Assembly (NCBI GenBank): GCA_024276455.1
Contig: JAJRXE010000036.1
Coordinates: 1-5,446 of the forward strand
Direction of reading: 5' to 3'
DNA from: Calditrichota bacterium
Lineage (GTDB): Bacteria > Calditrichota > Calditrichia > RBG-13-44-9
Length of the DNA stretch: 5,446 nucleotides
Numbering within the stretch: position 1 is the first letter of the stretch; each line of letters begins with the position of its first letter. The notes beneath the pieces are model-generated. The model had not been told where the DNA came from. It made no database searches and saw only the letters and a program-made list of their open reading frames with translations. Both the position numbers and the translations under genes were made by a program. Shown here in pieces: positions 1-5,446 of this stretch.

Positions 1-662
1 ATTTTGCCAACATCGAAGACACCACCAACCACCACTACGCTTTTCAGCAACTCGAACGATTTAAAGAACTTACCGACTCAATTCGTGCCCAGGGCTTTAC
101 CTCCCTGATCCGCCACACCGCCTGTTCCGCCGCCATTTTGCTTTTCCCGGAGACCTATTTCGAAATGGTTCGGCTGGGCATCAGTCAATACGGCCTCTGG
201 CCCTCCCGCGAGACCTTCGTCTCGTACAAAATGAGTCATCCCGGCAATCACGAAAAAGTTCTGCAGCCTGTTCTCACCTGGAAAACCCGCATTAGCCAGA
301 TCAAACGGGTCAAAGCCAATCAGTGCATCGGCTACGGCTGCACTTACCAGACCACCCGGGACTCCCGAATTGCCATCTTGCCCATCGGCTACTCCGATGG
401 TTACGACCGGGGACTGAGCAACCAGAGTTACGTGCTTATTCACGGCAAACGGGCGCAGGTGCGCGGTCGGGTGTGCATGAACATTACCATGGTGGACATT
501 ACCGACATCCCCGGAGCCCGTCTGGAAGACGAGGTCGTTCTAATTGGTCGGCAAGGGAACGAAGAAATCACCGCCGACTTCCTGGCCGGTCTGCTGGGCA
601 CCATCAATTACGAAGTGGTGACCCGGATTAACTGGCAAATTCCCCGTTTGATTGTGAAATAG
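1..662 (+). CDS. alr: Alanine racemase, C-terminal part (5' end outside window)
   Basis: This PLP enzyme interconverts L- and D-alanine in the cytoplasm and supplies D-alanine for peptidoglycan. The frame is open from position 3 to the TAG at 660-662, giving 219 codons, roughly the last 60% of a usual 360-380-residue racemase. The PLP-binding lysine therefore lies outside the window. Visible family motifs, in order, are FANIEDTTNHHYA at the left edge, a barrel-end segment HTACSAAILL...MVRLGISQYGLWPS, the catalytic-tyrosine motif IGYGCTY (tyrosine codon 333-335), PIGYSDGYDRG, and GRVCMNITMVDIT in the C-terminal beta domain. The tyrosine is the base contributed across the dimer interface. At codon 480-482 an asparagine replaces the aspartate found in the common CMD motif. 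The window cannot show whether it is a stand-alone racemase or the end of a MurF-Alr fusion, both of which are known. The family call is secure. Confidence 0.95.
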   Translation, partial: FANIEDTTNHHYAFQQLERFKELTDSIRAQGFTSLIRHTACSAAILLFPETYFEMVRLGISQYGLWPSRETFVSYKMSHPGNHEKVLQPVLTWKTRISQIKRVKANQCIGYGCTYQTTRDSRIAILPIGYSDGYDRGLSNQSYVLIHGKRAQVRGRVCMNITMVDITDIPGARLEDEVVLIGRQGNEEITADFLAGLLGTINYEVVTRINWQIPRLIVK

Positions 663-708
663 CCTTTCCCTCCGCCTGGAACAAAAACGCGTCTCAACCC
701 GCACTTTT

Positions 709-724
709 TGTAAGCCAGCTTACA
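709..724 (+). terminator. Weak candidate terminator after alr
   Basis: A perfect 6-bp inverted repeat, TGTAAG and CTTACA, encloses the four-base loop CCAG. It is followed at 725-737 by the pyrimidine run TTCTTTCTTTTCC. Its place 46 bases after the alr stop suits a terminator. However, the stem is short and AT-rich and the T tract is interrupted, so it may be chance, and the next gene could share the alr transcript. Confidence 0.25.
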
Positions 725-767
725 TTCTTTCTTTTCCAAAACCGTTATTTTCTCCGGAAACCAACAC

Positions 768-775
768 AGGAGGAG
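768..775 (+). promoter_or_regulatory. Ribosome binding site of the small exported protein
   Basis: AGGAGGAG lies 5 bases before the ATG at 781 (7 bases counted from the AGGAGG core). It is a near-perfect Shine-Dalgarno sequence, and it fixes the start of this small, unfamiliar gene and supports its being translated. Confidence 0.85.
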
Positions 776-780
776 TCGAG

Positions 781-1188
781 ATGAAACGTTCTTCATCCAT
801 ATATTTTTTAAGCGTAATTTTGCTTCTGGGATTGTTTACGCTGGCGGTGTCCGGCGATAAAACAGCAACCCGGAGAACCGTTACCGGCCAGCTCACCTGC
901 ATCGATTGCGCGTTGAGCATGAAAGGCGACGCCAGGGGTCAATGTCAAACTTACGGGCACGAAGCTGGTCTGGTGGCCCAGGATGGCAAAATTTACACTT
1001 TTGTGCGCAACGACCGTAGTCGCCAGTTACGAGAGCATGGGACATACACCGGCAAAACCGTAACGGTGAAAGGCACCATTTTCACCAAAGCCAATCGGAT
1101 CGATGTGGAAAGCTTCACGGTGGCTGGCCAGAAAATGGAATGGTGTAGCAAGTGCAGCGCCATGGGGCCGGATCACCAACATAAATAA
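781..1188 (+). CDS. Small exported double-CxxC protein of unknown function
   Basis: I do not recognise a named family. The 135-residue product starts with a probable Sec signal peptide: basic KR at 2-3, a hydrophobic core about 7-23, and likely cleavage near residue 25 (AVSG/DK). It is therefore probably periplasmic or extracellular. There is no lipobox cysteine. The mature part has a cluster C40-x2-C43-x11-C55-x4-H60, then a beta-rich stretch (LVAQDGKIYTFV, then GKTVTVKGTIF to VESFTV, about 64-114) that looks like a small OB-type barrel. It ends in WCSKC (C122, C125) and the histidine-rich tail DHQHK. Five cysteines plus several histidines suggest metal binding or a disulfide/redox role. Neither CxxC is followed by histidine, so haem c attachment is not expected. 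It lies 118 bases after alr on the same strand, which implies no functional link. The gene is secure; the function is unknown. Confidence 0.85.
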   Translation: MKRSSSIYFLSVILLLGLFTLAVSGDKTATRRTVTGQLTCIDCALSMKGDARGQCQTYGHEAGLVAQDGKIYTFVRNDRSRQLREHGTYTGKTVTVKGTIFTKANRIDVESFTVAGQKMEWCSKCSAMGPDHQHK

Positions 1189-1279
1189 TGCCTTTTCCGG
1201 GCCGAACTGCGGCGACCCTCGCACCACACCCCCGGGGATATTCGAAATTTTTGCTTCGAGCTTCCCGGGGTTTCGTGGT

Positions 1280-1321
1280 TGCCGGGAAAAAGCGCCAAAT
1301 CCTCAGCCGGTTTTCCCGGCA
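1280..1321. repeat. 11-bp perfect inverted repeat with alternative pairing
   Basis: TGCCGGGAAAA at 1280-1290 is the exact reverse complement of TTTTCCCGGCA at 1311-1321, across a 20-base loop. The right arm can instead fold locally, with GCCGG at 1306-1310 pairing with CCGGC at 1316-1320 around TTTTC, so the two structures exclude each other. It may be part of a transcription end signal for one or both convergent genes. No clean T tract follows on either strand, so the function is unproven. Confidence 0.5.
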
Positions 1322-1370
1322 CCGGTAGCGGCGGGAAAACTTCTCCGCAAAGCCGAGGCTTCTACCCAAA

Positions 1371-1403
1371 GCAACCGCTCACGAAAGGTTCGCAAGCGGT
1401 TGC
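1371..1403. repeat. Long imperfect hairpin downstream of the MFS gene
   Basis: A 9-bp perfect stem pairs GCAACCGCT (1371-1379) with AGCGGTTGC (1395-1403). Inside it, after a symmetric CA/CA internal loop, CGAA (1382-1385) pairs with TTCG (1389-1392) around the triloop AGG. It lies 68 bases beyond the end of the leftward transporter gene. On that strand it is followed by TTTGGG, a poor U tract. A weak or Rho-assisted terminator for the transporter is the likeliest role. Confidence 0.45.
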
Positions 1404-1470
1404 CAAACAATGTTATGGACTTTGCTTTTCGTTCCTCAGGAAATGCAATACCTCTCGCAGGGGAAACCGA

Positions 1471-2799
1471 TTAAGTCACCACGCCGGGACGCTCTAACAC
1501 GCCGCCTTCCCGGGCATCCGCCCGTTTCAACAAAATCGCAAAAACGAGCCCAAAAAGTCCCAGACTGGCAAACATGATCATACTGCTGGTGTACGTGTGG
1601 GTAATGTCCCGCAGTCGCCCATTCAAGAACGGAAAGAGGGCCAGCCCAATATTTTGAATGGTGGTCATTAGTCCGAAAGCGGTGCCTACCCTTTCTTTGG
1701 GAACAATAAGCGGTACAGAAGGCCACATGGCCGCCGGCACCAGTACAAAAGCGGCACCGAGCAGGATCATGGGAATAACCGGATAAATGTGGGTCAACCC
1801 CATTACCAGATGGCTGGGAATCATCAGCAGCGAACCGATAATCATCAACGTGGCCCGTTTACCCACCTTGTCCACTAATTGTCCAGCAAACGGGGCAAAC
1901 ACCATGGAAGCGAAAATAATGATGGAAGTAATTCCCCCGGCAGTGTTAAACATGTGAATGAAATTGTTAAACACTTGATAGAGAAATCCGCCGGTGGCTT
2001 CAGCAACCCGCGGGATGTTCCATTTATCCACAAAGAAATCGGTGGAAAGGGCCGTAAAGGGAAAAATTGCGGAATAGAATGTAACGCAAAGCATGGTCAC
2101 GTACCAGAAGCTGGGCTTGAACGCTTTAATATCCGACCAGACAATTTTCTCCTCGGCGCCCTCCTCTTTCAGCTCCAGCACATGCTCTCCGTGCAAGTCC
2201 ATAATCACGTACACAATGTTCGCCAGAAGCGACACACCGCAAAAGATTACCGCTGCCCACAGGGAGTAGCTGTAACCCCCAAAATGCTGGGCAATCAATT
2301 CCCCGGTGTTAAAGCTGAATAAGGTTCCCAGGCGGCTCACCGTAAGCGCAATGCCAAAAGAAAGCGCTAACTCCTTTCCTTTAAACCAGCGTGCCAAAAT
2401 AGCGCTCTGGGCCACCACCAGCGGTTCGGACCCGGCCCCAAAAATAAAACGCCCCAGGAACAGGATGGGAATGCTCTTTGCCATTGCCACAATGGTAGCG
2501 CCAATAAACACCAGAATGGAAAACAGCATGCTGGCCTTTCGCGTTCCTAACTTGTCAATTAAAAGACCACCAATAAACACCGAGAGAATGGCGGCAATGC
2601 TGTACATGGTGTAAAAAGATCCTACCGTGCTCCGCTGAGCCCCCAGCTCTTCAACCAACCGCGGTGCAATGGCGCCAATAATGTCGTAAGCAAAATAACT
2701 CCCGAAGGTTAACAAGGAGACAAATAATAGCACTGCAAAGCGGTAGGCACGAGTCGCCGGATGAAAGAGAGAATGCTGATTCAATTGTTGCGCGTTCAT
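1471..2799 (-). CDS. MFS transporter, MFSD1-like
   Basis: This is a 442-residue, 12-helix inner-membrane carrier of the major facilitator superfamily. The first helix holds LLTFGSYFAYDIIGAIAP (about 30-46). The helix 2-3 loop has a motif A version, GGLLIDKLGTRK (78-88), echoed in the second half by GQLVDKVGKR (306-315). A charged cytoplasmic loop at about 201-227 separates the two six-helix halves. The stretch WPSVPLIVPKERVGTAFGLMTTIQNIGLAL (359-388) and the YFAYD segment resemble the MFSD1 group, whose human member carries dipeptides out of lysosomes. Substrate is inferred only from that resemblance; peptides, amino acids or organic acids all remain possible. It is transcribed leftward and probably alone, because a terminator at 2949-2980 separates it from the aminotransferase genes. 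The start is supported by GGAGAGG immediately upstream. MFS membership is certain; the subgroup is moderately sure. Confidence 0.9.
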   Translation of the reverse strand: MNAQQLNQHSLFHPATRAYRFAVLLFVSLLTFGSYFAYDIIGAIAPRLVEELGAQRSTVGSFYTMYSIAAILSVFIGGLLIDKLGTRKASMLFSILVFIGATIVAMAKSIPILFLGRFIFGAGSEPLVVAQSAILARWFKGKELALSFGIALTVSRLGTLFSFNTGELIAQHFGGYSYSLWAAVIFCGVSLLANIVYVIMDLHGEHVLELKEEGAEEKIVWSDIKAFKPSFWYVTMLCVTFYSAIFPFTALSTDFFVDKWNIPRVAEATGGFLYQVFNNFIHMFNTAGGITSIIIFASMVFAPFAGQLVDKVGKRATLMIIGSLLMIPSHLVMGLTHIYPVIPMILLGAAFVLVPAAMWPSVPLIVPKERVGTAFGLMTTIQNIGLALFPFLNGRLRDITHTYTSSMIMFASLGLFGLVFAILLKRADAREGGVLERPGVVT

Positions 2800-2800
2800 G

Positions 2801-2808
2801 ACCTCTCC
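2801..2808 (-). promoter_or_regulatory. Ribosome binding site of the MFS gene
   Basis: On the minus strand GGAGAGGT stands just before the ATG at 2797-2799, with five bases between the GGAG core and the start codon. This supports the chosen start. Confidence 0.75.
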
Positions 2809-2948
2809 ATTCCAATAACGTTGTGCATTTTTAGCGATTAATCAACATTTTTTAATATAAAAAATTGAAAGAATGATAAAATAAAAAAATTTTTTTGTTG
2901 ATCTTGGAGGACTCAATTTCTTCGCCCGGCTCCCATGCAACCTGTAAT
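2809..2948 (-). promoter_or_regulatory. AT-rich upstream region of the MFS gene with an A7T7 tract
   Basis: The leftward transporter gene must have its promoter here, because a terminator closes the region on its upstream side. The sequence is strikingly AT-rich from about 2844 to 2896. It contains seven A followed by seven T at 2883-2896, expected to be intrinsically bent or to act as an UP-like element. A TATATT lies on the minus strand within the AT stretch (about 2853-2859) as a possible -10, but I cannot assign a good -35 box. The 8-bp palindrome GATTAATC at 2836-2843 could be an operator or chance. Confidence 0.35.
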
Positions 2949-2980
2949 AAAAAAGCACCGGGGAATATTTCCACCGGTGC
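2949..2980 (-). terminator. Intrinsic terminator of the aminotransferase genes
   Basis: Read on the minus strand, GCACCGG (2980-2974) pairs with CCGGTGC (2961-2955). The stem continues past a one-base bulge through four more pairs, GGAA with TTCC, to a three-base loop. Six T follow directly (2954-2949). This GC-rich stem with a U tract, 24 bases after the ilvE stop, is a textbook Rho-independent terminator. It separates the aminotransferase unit from the transporter gene. Confidence 0.9.
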
Positions 2981-3004
2981 CATATCAAACTCAAAAAAAA
3001 TCAA

Positions 3005-3934
3005 TTACACATACTGTAACCAACCATGACGATCCTCTTTTTCGCCCGACACAATGGCAAAAAACTCATCCTGCAGGGTCTTGGTAATGGGACCGCGTTT
3101 TCCTTTCCCGATCGGAATTTTATCGATGCTGCGAATGGGGGTAATTTCCGCCGCCGTACCGGTAAAGAACACCTCATCGGCAATGTAAAGCATTTCGCGC
3201 GGAATCATTTCTTCCACCACTGGAATGCCCAGATCCTGACACAGTTGAATAATTGATCCGCGGGTAATTCCGGGCAACACCGAAGCATAGAGAGGCGGCG
3301 TAATGACTTTTCCGTCCATCACCACGAAAATATTCTCTCCGCTCCCTTCGGAAACATATCCGTGGGTATCCAGCGCAATACCTTCCACGTAGCCGTCTTC
3401 GATGGCCTCCATTTTGATGAGCTGAGAATTCATGTAATTGGCCCCGGCCTTGGCCAGTGCCGGAAGGGTGTTCGGTGCAAAACGGTTCCAGGAGGAAATC
3501 CGCACATCCACCCCTTGCTCCAACGCCTCGGGTCCCAGATATTTCCCCCAGTACCAGGTAATGATGTAAGTCTCTATCGGGGAACGAAAGGGATTTACGC
3601 CGAATTCTCCCAGTCCACGAAAAATAACCGGTCGGATGTAGCACTCTTCAAAATGATTCACCCTTACCGAATCAATGCAGGCCTGGTAGATGTCGTCGTA
3701 GGTAAAATCCTGGGGAACCATCCGGTAAATTTTGGCAGAATTAAACAAGCGTTTAATGTGCTCGGGCAGACGAAAAATCGCACTGCCCTGTTTGGTCTTG
3801 TAACAGCGAATCCCCTCAAATACCGAAGTTCCGTAATGAACCACATGCGACATTACATGAATCTTAGCCTCATCCCAGGGAATGAACTGACCGTTATGCC
3901 AGATTTTTTCCGCTAAACCTTGATTGGGGGCCAT
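3005..3934 (-). CDS. ilvE: Branched-chain amino-acid aminotransferase, class I (E. coli IlvE type)
   Basis: This cytoplasmic PLP enzyme exchanges the amino group between glutamate and the 2-oxo acids of leucine, isoleucine and valine. The 309-residue length matches E. coli IlvE, and the sequence follows it closely throughout: VVHYGTSVFEGIRCY (31-45), HIKRLFNSAKIYRM (59-72), LAKAGANYMNS with the PLP-binding lysine at 162, GIALDTHGYVSEGSGEN (185-201), the phosphate-binding LPGITRGSII (220-229), and EVFFTGTAAEITPIRSID (254-271). It ends with the usual DRHGWL (301-306). No key residue is missing. It is the second gene of a pair, 48 bases after a class II aminotransferase, with its own strong AGGAGG four bases before the start. 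A clear terminator follows it. The close match to IlvE makes D-amino-acid transaminase or aminodeoxychorismate lyase, members of the same fold class, unlikely. Confidence 0.95.
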   Translation of the reverse strand: MAPNQGLAEKIWHNGQFIPWDEAKIHVMSHVVHYGTSVFEGIRCYKTKQGSAIFRLPEHIKRLFNSAKIYRMVPQDFTYDDIYQACIDSVRVNHFEECYIRPVIFRGLGEFGVNPFRSPIETYIITWYWGKYLGPEALEQGVDVRISSWNRFAPNTLPALAKAGANYMNSQLIKMEAIEDGYVEGIALDTHGYVSEGSGENIFVVMDGKVITPPLYASVLPGITRGSIIQLCQDLGIPVVEEMIPREMLYIADEVFFTGTAAEITPIRSIDKIPIGKGKRGPITKTLQDEFFAIVSGEKEDRHGWLQYV

Positions 3935-3938
3935 AATT

Positions 3939-3944
3939 CCTCCT
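3939..3944 (-). promoter_or_regulatory. Ribosome binding site of ilvE
   Basis: AGGAGG on the minus strand, four bases before the ATG at 3932-3934, lies in the short gap between the two aminotransferase genes. It gives the second gene independent translation initiation. Confidence 0.85.
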
Positions 3945-3982
3945 TGTTCAAAAACTTAAATCGTTATTTAGTAAACACCGGG

Positions 3983-5008
3983 TTATTTTAACACGGTAAT
4001 CCAGCCATAGGGATCCTCATCGCGCTGCAATTGAATTCCCATGAGTTTGTCGTAGAGCTTATGGGCCAACTGAAACCCATTCTGATTGACATTGTACACC
4101 TTGTCCCGCCAGCCAATATCGCTTACCGAGGTAATGATTGCAGCGGTTCCGGTCACAAAACATTCTACCGCATTTTGAACCACTTCTTCCACGCTCAGGG
4201 GACGTTCTTCCACCTTCATGCCGTAAAACTCTCGGGCCAGGCGAATCACCGAATCGCGGGTGATGCCGGGTAGAATTGAACCGAGCGGAGGGGTAACCAG
4301 GGTACCGTCCTTCAGCAGCGCAAAGAAGTTGGCCGCCCCGGCTTCTTCAATGTATTTGTTTTCGCAGGGATCGAGATAAATCACATCGTCAAACCCCGCC
4401 TTTTTCGCTTCCTGTTTGGGGCGCATGGTAACCGGATAATTACAAACCGCTTTGGCGTCTCCGGTACCGTTGGGAGTGGCCCGGTTTACCTCTTTCGCAA
4501 TCAATTTCACCACCCCGACTTTGTCAAAATACGGTCCCACCGGACTGGCGAAAATAAAGAACAAGTATTCCTGCGAGGCCCGCACGCCTAACAGCGGCTC
4601 CGTGCCAATGCAAACCGGGCGCAAGTACATACTGCAGCGCCCATTATTACTTTCGGGAACAAATTCCTCATTCTCCAGCACCACATCTTTGACCGCCGCC
4701 AGAAATTTCTCTTCCGTCAGGGCAGGAATGGCCAGTTTCTCGGCACTGCGAACAAACCGCCGGGCATTTTCTTCCGGACGAAACAGCACGATATGACCCT
4801 TTTCACTTCGCAGGGCTTTCAACCCCTCGAATATTCCCTGGCCGTAATTCAGAATATTGGCAGCCGGAGAAAGAGAAATATTGTGAAAGGGAACAATGGC
4901 TCCTTCATCCCATTTACCGTCCCGGTAGTGGCTTTCGTACATCTTCATCTCCCGGGCTCCCGGGTACAAAGAAAAGGTCAAGTCTTCGCATTTTATCTTG
5001 GACGACAT
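3983..5008 (-). CDS. Branched-chain amino-acid aminotransferase, class II (plant/mitochondrial type)
   Basis: This is a PLP aminotransferase of fold type IV, with the same expected reaction as the gene downstream but from the other subgroup, which includes mitochondrial and plant enzymes. Its 341 residues are near the family's usual 350-365. Landmarks are WDEGAIVPFHNISLSPAANILNYGQGIFEGLKA (33-65), LFRPEENARRF (75-85), GTGDAKAVCNY with the PLP lysine at 186, DDVIYLDPCENKYIEEAG with the conserved glutamate at 222, LPGITRDSVIRLA (246-258), and ECFVTGTAAIITSV (282-295). The ending DPYGWI resembles the usual terminus. After the lysine, VCNY replaces the GGNY of human enzymes; plant enzymes also vary here (for example SATNY), so activity is likely. 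It is the first gene of the pair and has AGGAGGG before its start. Substrate range could extend to aromatic or methionine-derived oxo acids. Confidence 0.92.
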   Translation of the reverse strand: MSSKIKCEDLTFSLYPGAREMKMYESHYRDGKWDEGAIVPFHNISLSPAANILNYGQGIFEGLKALRSEKGHIVLFRPEENARRFVRSAEKLAIPALTEEKFLAAVKDVVLENEEFVPESNNGRCSMYLRPVCIGTEPLLGVRASQEYLFFIFASPVGPYFDKVGVVKLIAKEVNRATPNGTGDAKAVCNYPVTMRPKQEAKKAGFDDVIYLDPCENKYIEEAGAANFFALLKDGTLVTPPLGSILPGITRDSVIRLAREFYGMKVEERPLSVEEVVQNAVECFVTGTAAIITSVSDIGWRDKVYNVNQNGFQLAHKLYDKLMGIQLQRDEDPYGWITVLK

Positions 5009-5012
5009 CTCA

Positions 5013-5019
5013 CCCTCCT
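5013..5019 (-). promoter_or_regulatory. Ribosome binding site of the class II aminotransferase
   Basis: AGGAGGG on the minus strand, four bases before the ATG at 5006-5008. It supports this start over any internal methionine. Confidence 0.8.
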
Positions 5020-5052
5020 GATGATATTATGGTTGAATTTGTTCCTCAGCTC

Positions 5053-5080
5053 TAAATAATTTTATTCACATGCAATTCAA
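5053..5080 (-). promoter_or_regulatory. Candidate promoter of the aminotransferase pair
   Basis: On the minus strand TTGAAT (5080-5075) and TATTTA (5058-5053) are 16 bases apart and resemble -35 and -10 boxes. The implied leader of about 40 bases is too short for a T-box or a leader-peptide attenuator. A second -10-like TAATAT lies closer to the gene (about 5024-5029) without a good -35. The assignment is tentative. Confidence 0.3.
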
Positions 5081-5207
5081 TTTAAAAGACCGGCATAGAA
5101 AAATAAACGGATTTTTTAAATTCACTCGCAGCGCTGGCGATTCGCTCTTCTTTGAACCGGGAAACTGTAACCTCCCGTAACCACTACCGCTCCAACACGC
5201 CGGCCGG

Positions 5208-5446
5208 CTAACACCGACCCGGCCCGGTCAGGTCGATATTTTTGCTCTTTTCGGCCCATTTTTCTTCATCCAGGGTGTAACGGTACTGGCTCATTGTCTC
5301 CTTAAGGAACTGCTGGTAATCTTTGCCGCGGAAATATTCCTTTAGCTGCCGATCGAGCGGAATAATCTGTTCGCCCACAAACCACTGAAAGGGTTTCCCG
5401 TTCTCCAAAACACATTTCTGGTCAATAGCCCAGGAAACGGTGGCCA
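5208..5446 (-). CDS. C-terminal end of an unrecognised protein (5' end outside window)
   Basis: The minus-strand frame is open from the right edge to the TAG at 5208-5210, giving 78 complete codons. The true start lies outside the window; a TTG at 5406-5408 is not a convincing start. The piece begins ATVSWAIDQKCVLENGKP, then has a hydrophobic WFVGEQIIPLD, followed by a charged, probably helical tail rich in K, E, Q and Y. It has no membrane helix or metal motif, and I cannot assign a family. It points the same way as the aminotransferases, but about 200 bases separate it from them and a candidate promoter lies between, so cotranscription is uncertain. The palindrome GCCGGCCGGC at 5199-5208 touches the stop codon and has no T tract after it. 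Regular amino-acid composition argues that it is real coding sequence. Confidence 0.65.
   Translation of the reverse strand, partial: ATVSWAIDQKCVLENGKPFQWFVGEQIIPLDRQLKEYFRGKDYQQFLKETMSQYRYTLDEEKWAEKSKNIDLTGPGRC

Larger units (their letters stand above)
1189..1470. other. Convergent intergenic region rich in inverted repeats
   Basis: This 282-base gap separates two genes that are transcribed toward each other. Open frames crossing it have no ribosome binding site and give low-complexity, Arg/Gly/Pro-rich translations, so I see no gene. It contains GC-rich, self-complementary stretches, including TCGAA at 1242-1246 pairing with TTCGA at 1255-1259 and the two longer inverted repeats listed separately. 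It probably acts as a transcription end zone for both flanking genes, although no stem is followed by a convincing T run. Confidence 0.6.

Noticed and set aside
78..443. Minus-strand open frame opposite alr
   Set aside because: The plus strand carries consecutive alanine racemase motifs across the whole span, so this frame is a shadow.
781..1188. Haem c attachment by the two CxxC motifs
   Set aside because: Haem attachment needs CxxCH. Here the motifs are followed by A and S.
1103..1497. Plus-strand open frames running from the small exported gene into the convergent gap
   Set aside because: They lack ribosome binding sites, overlap the well-supported 781-1188 gene in another frame, and give Arg/Gly/Pro-rich translations with no recognisable motif.
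1879..2614. Plus-strand open frames opposite the MFS gene
   Set aside because: The minus-strand frame encodes a clear 12-helix carrier with its own ribosome binding site; these are antisense shadows.
5009..5207. T-box riboswitch or branched-chain amino-acid attenuator ahead of the aminotransferases
   Set aside because: There is no T-box consensus, no leader peptide rich in Leu/Ile/Val codons, and no terminator hairpin with a T tract before the start codon.
5199..5208. GCCGGCCGGC palindrome as a terminator of the right-edge gene
   Set aside because: It leaves almost no loop and no T run follows it on the minus strand.
1..5446. Mobile element, CRISPR array, toxin-antitoxin pair or defence system
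   Set aside because: No transposase, integrase, direct-repeat array, attachment site or known defence domain is visible on either strand; the complete genes are mainly metabolic and transport genes plus one small exported protein.

Overview
The window reads as an ordinary stretch of bacterial chromosome carrying amino-acid and cell-wall metabolism. Coding is dense, base composition is moderate, and all four complete genes have strong AGGAGG-like ribosome binding sites. The protein sequences (an alanine racemase ending in CMNITMVDIT, an E. coli-type IlvE, a plant-like class II branched-chain aminotransferase and an MFSD1-like transporter) fit a Gram-negative bacterium of the FCB superphylum, such as a Calditrichota or Ignavibacteria relative. 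That placement is an impression from protein style; no rRNA or marker gene supports it. I see no mobile element, CRISPR array, tRNA, rRNA or phage gene.

Layout. Positions 1-662 (+) hold the C-terminal part of an alanine racemase that begins before the window. Positions 781-1188 (+) encode a small exported cysteine-rich protein of unknown function with two CxxC motifs and a probable beta-rich, OB-like core. Positions 1189-1470 lie between convergent genes and contain no credible gene but several inverted repeats. Positions 1471-2799 (-) encode a 12-helix MFS transporter resembling MFSD1. Positions 2800-3004 hold its AT-rich upstream region and, at 2949-2980, a clear intrinsic terminator for the genes to its right. 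Positions 3005-5008 (-) are a two-gene unit of branched-chain amino-acid aminotransferases: a class II enzyme first (3983-5008), then a class I IlvE (3005-3934), 48 bases apart. Positions 5208-5446 (-) are the last 78 codons of an unrecognised gene that enters from the right edge.

How the genes may work together. Both aminotransferases should catalyse the last step of leucine, isoleucine and valine synthesis, or the first step of their breakdown, and they probably share one transcript. The alanine racemase supplies D-alanine for peptidoglycan. The MFS protein may move small peptides or amino acids, but that rests only on resemblance to MFSD1. I found no undescribed multi-gene system. The points most worth following up are the double-CxxC exported protein, the pairing of two different aminotransferase classes, and the bacterial MFSD1-like transporter.
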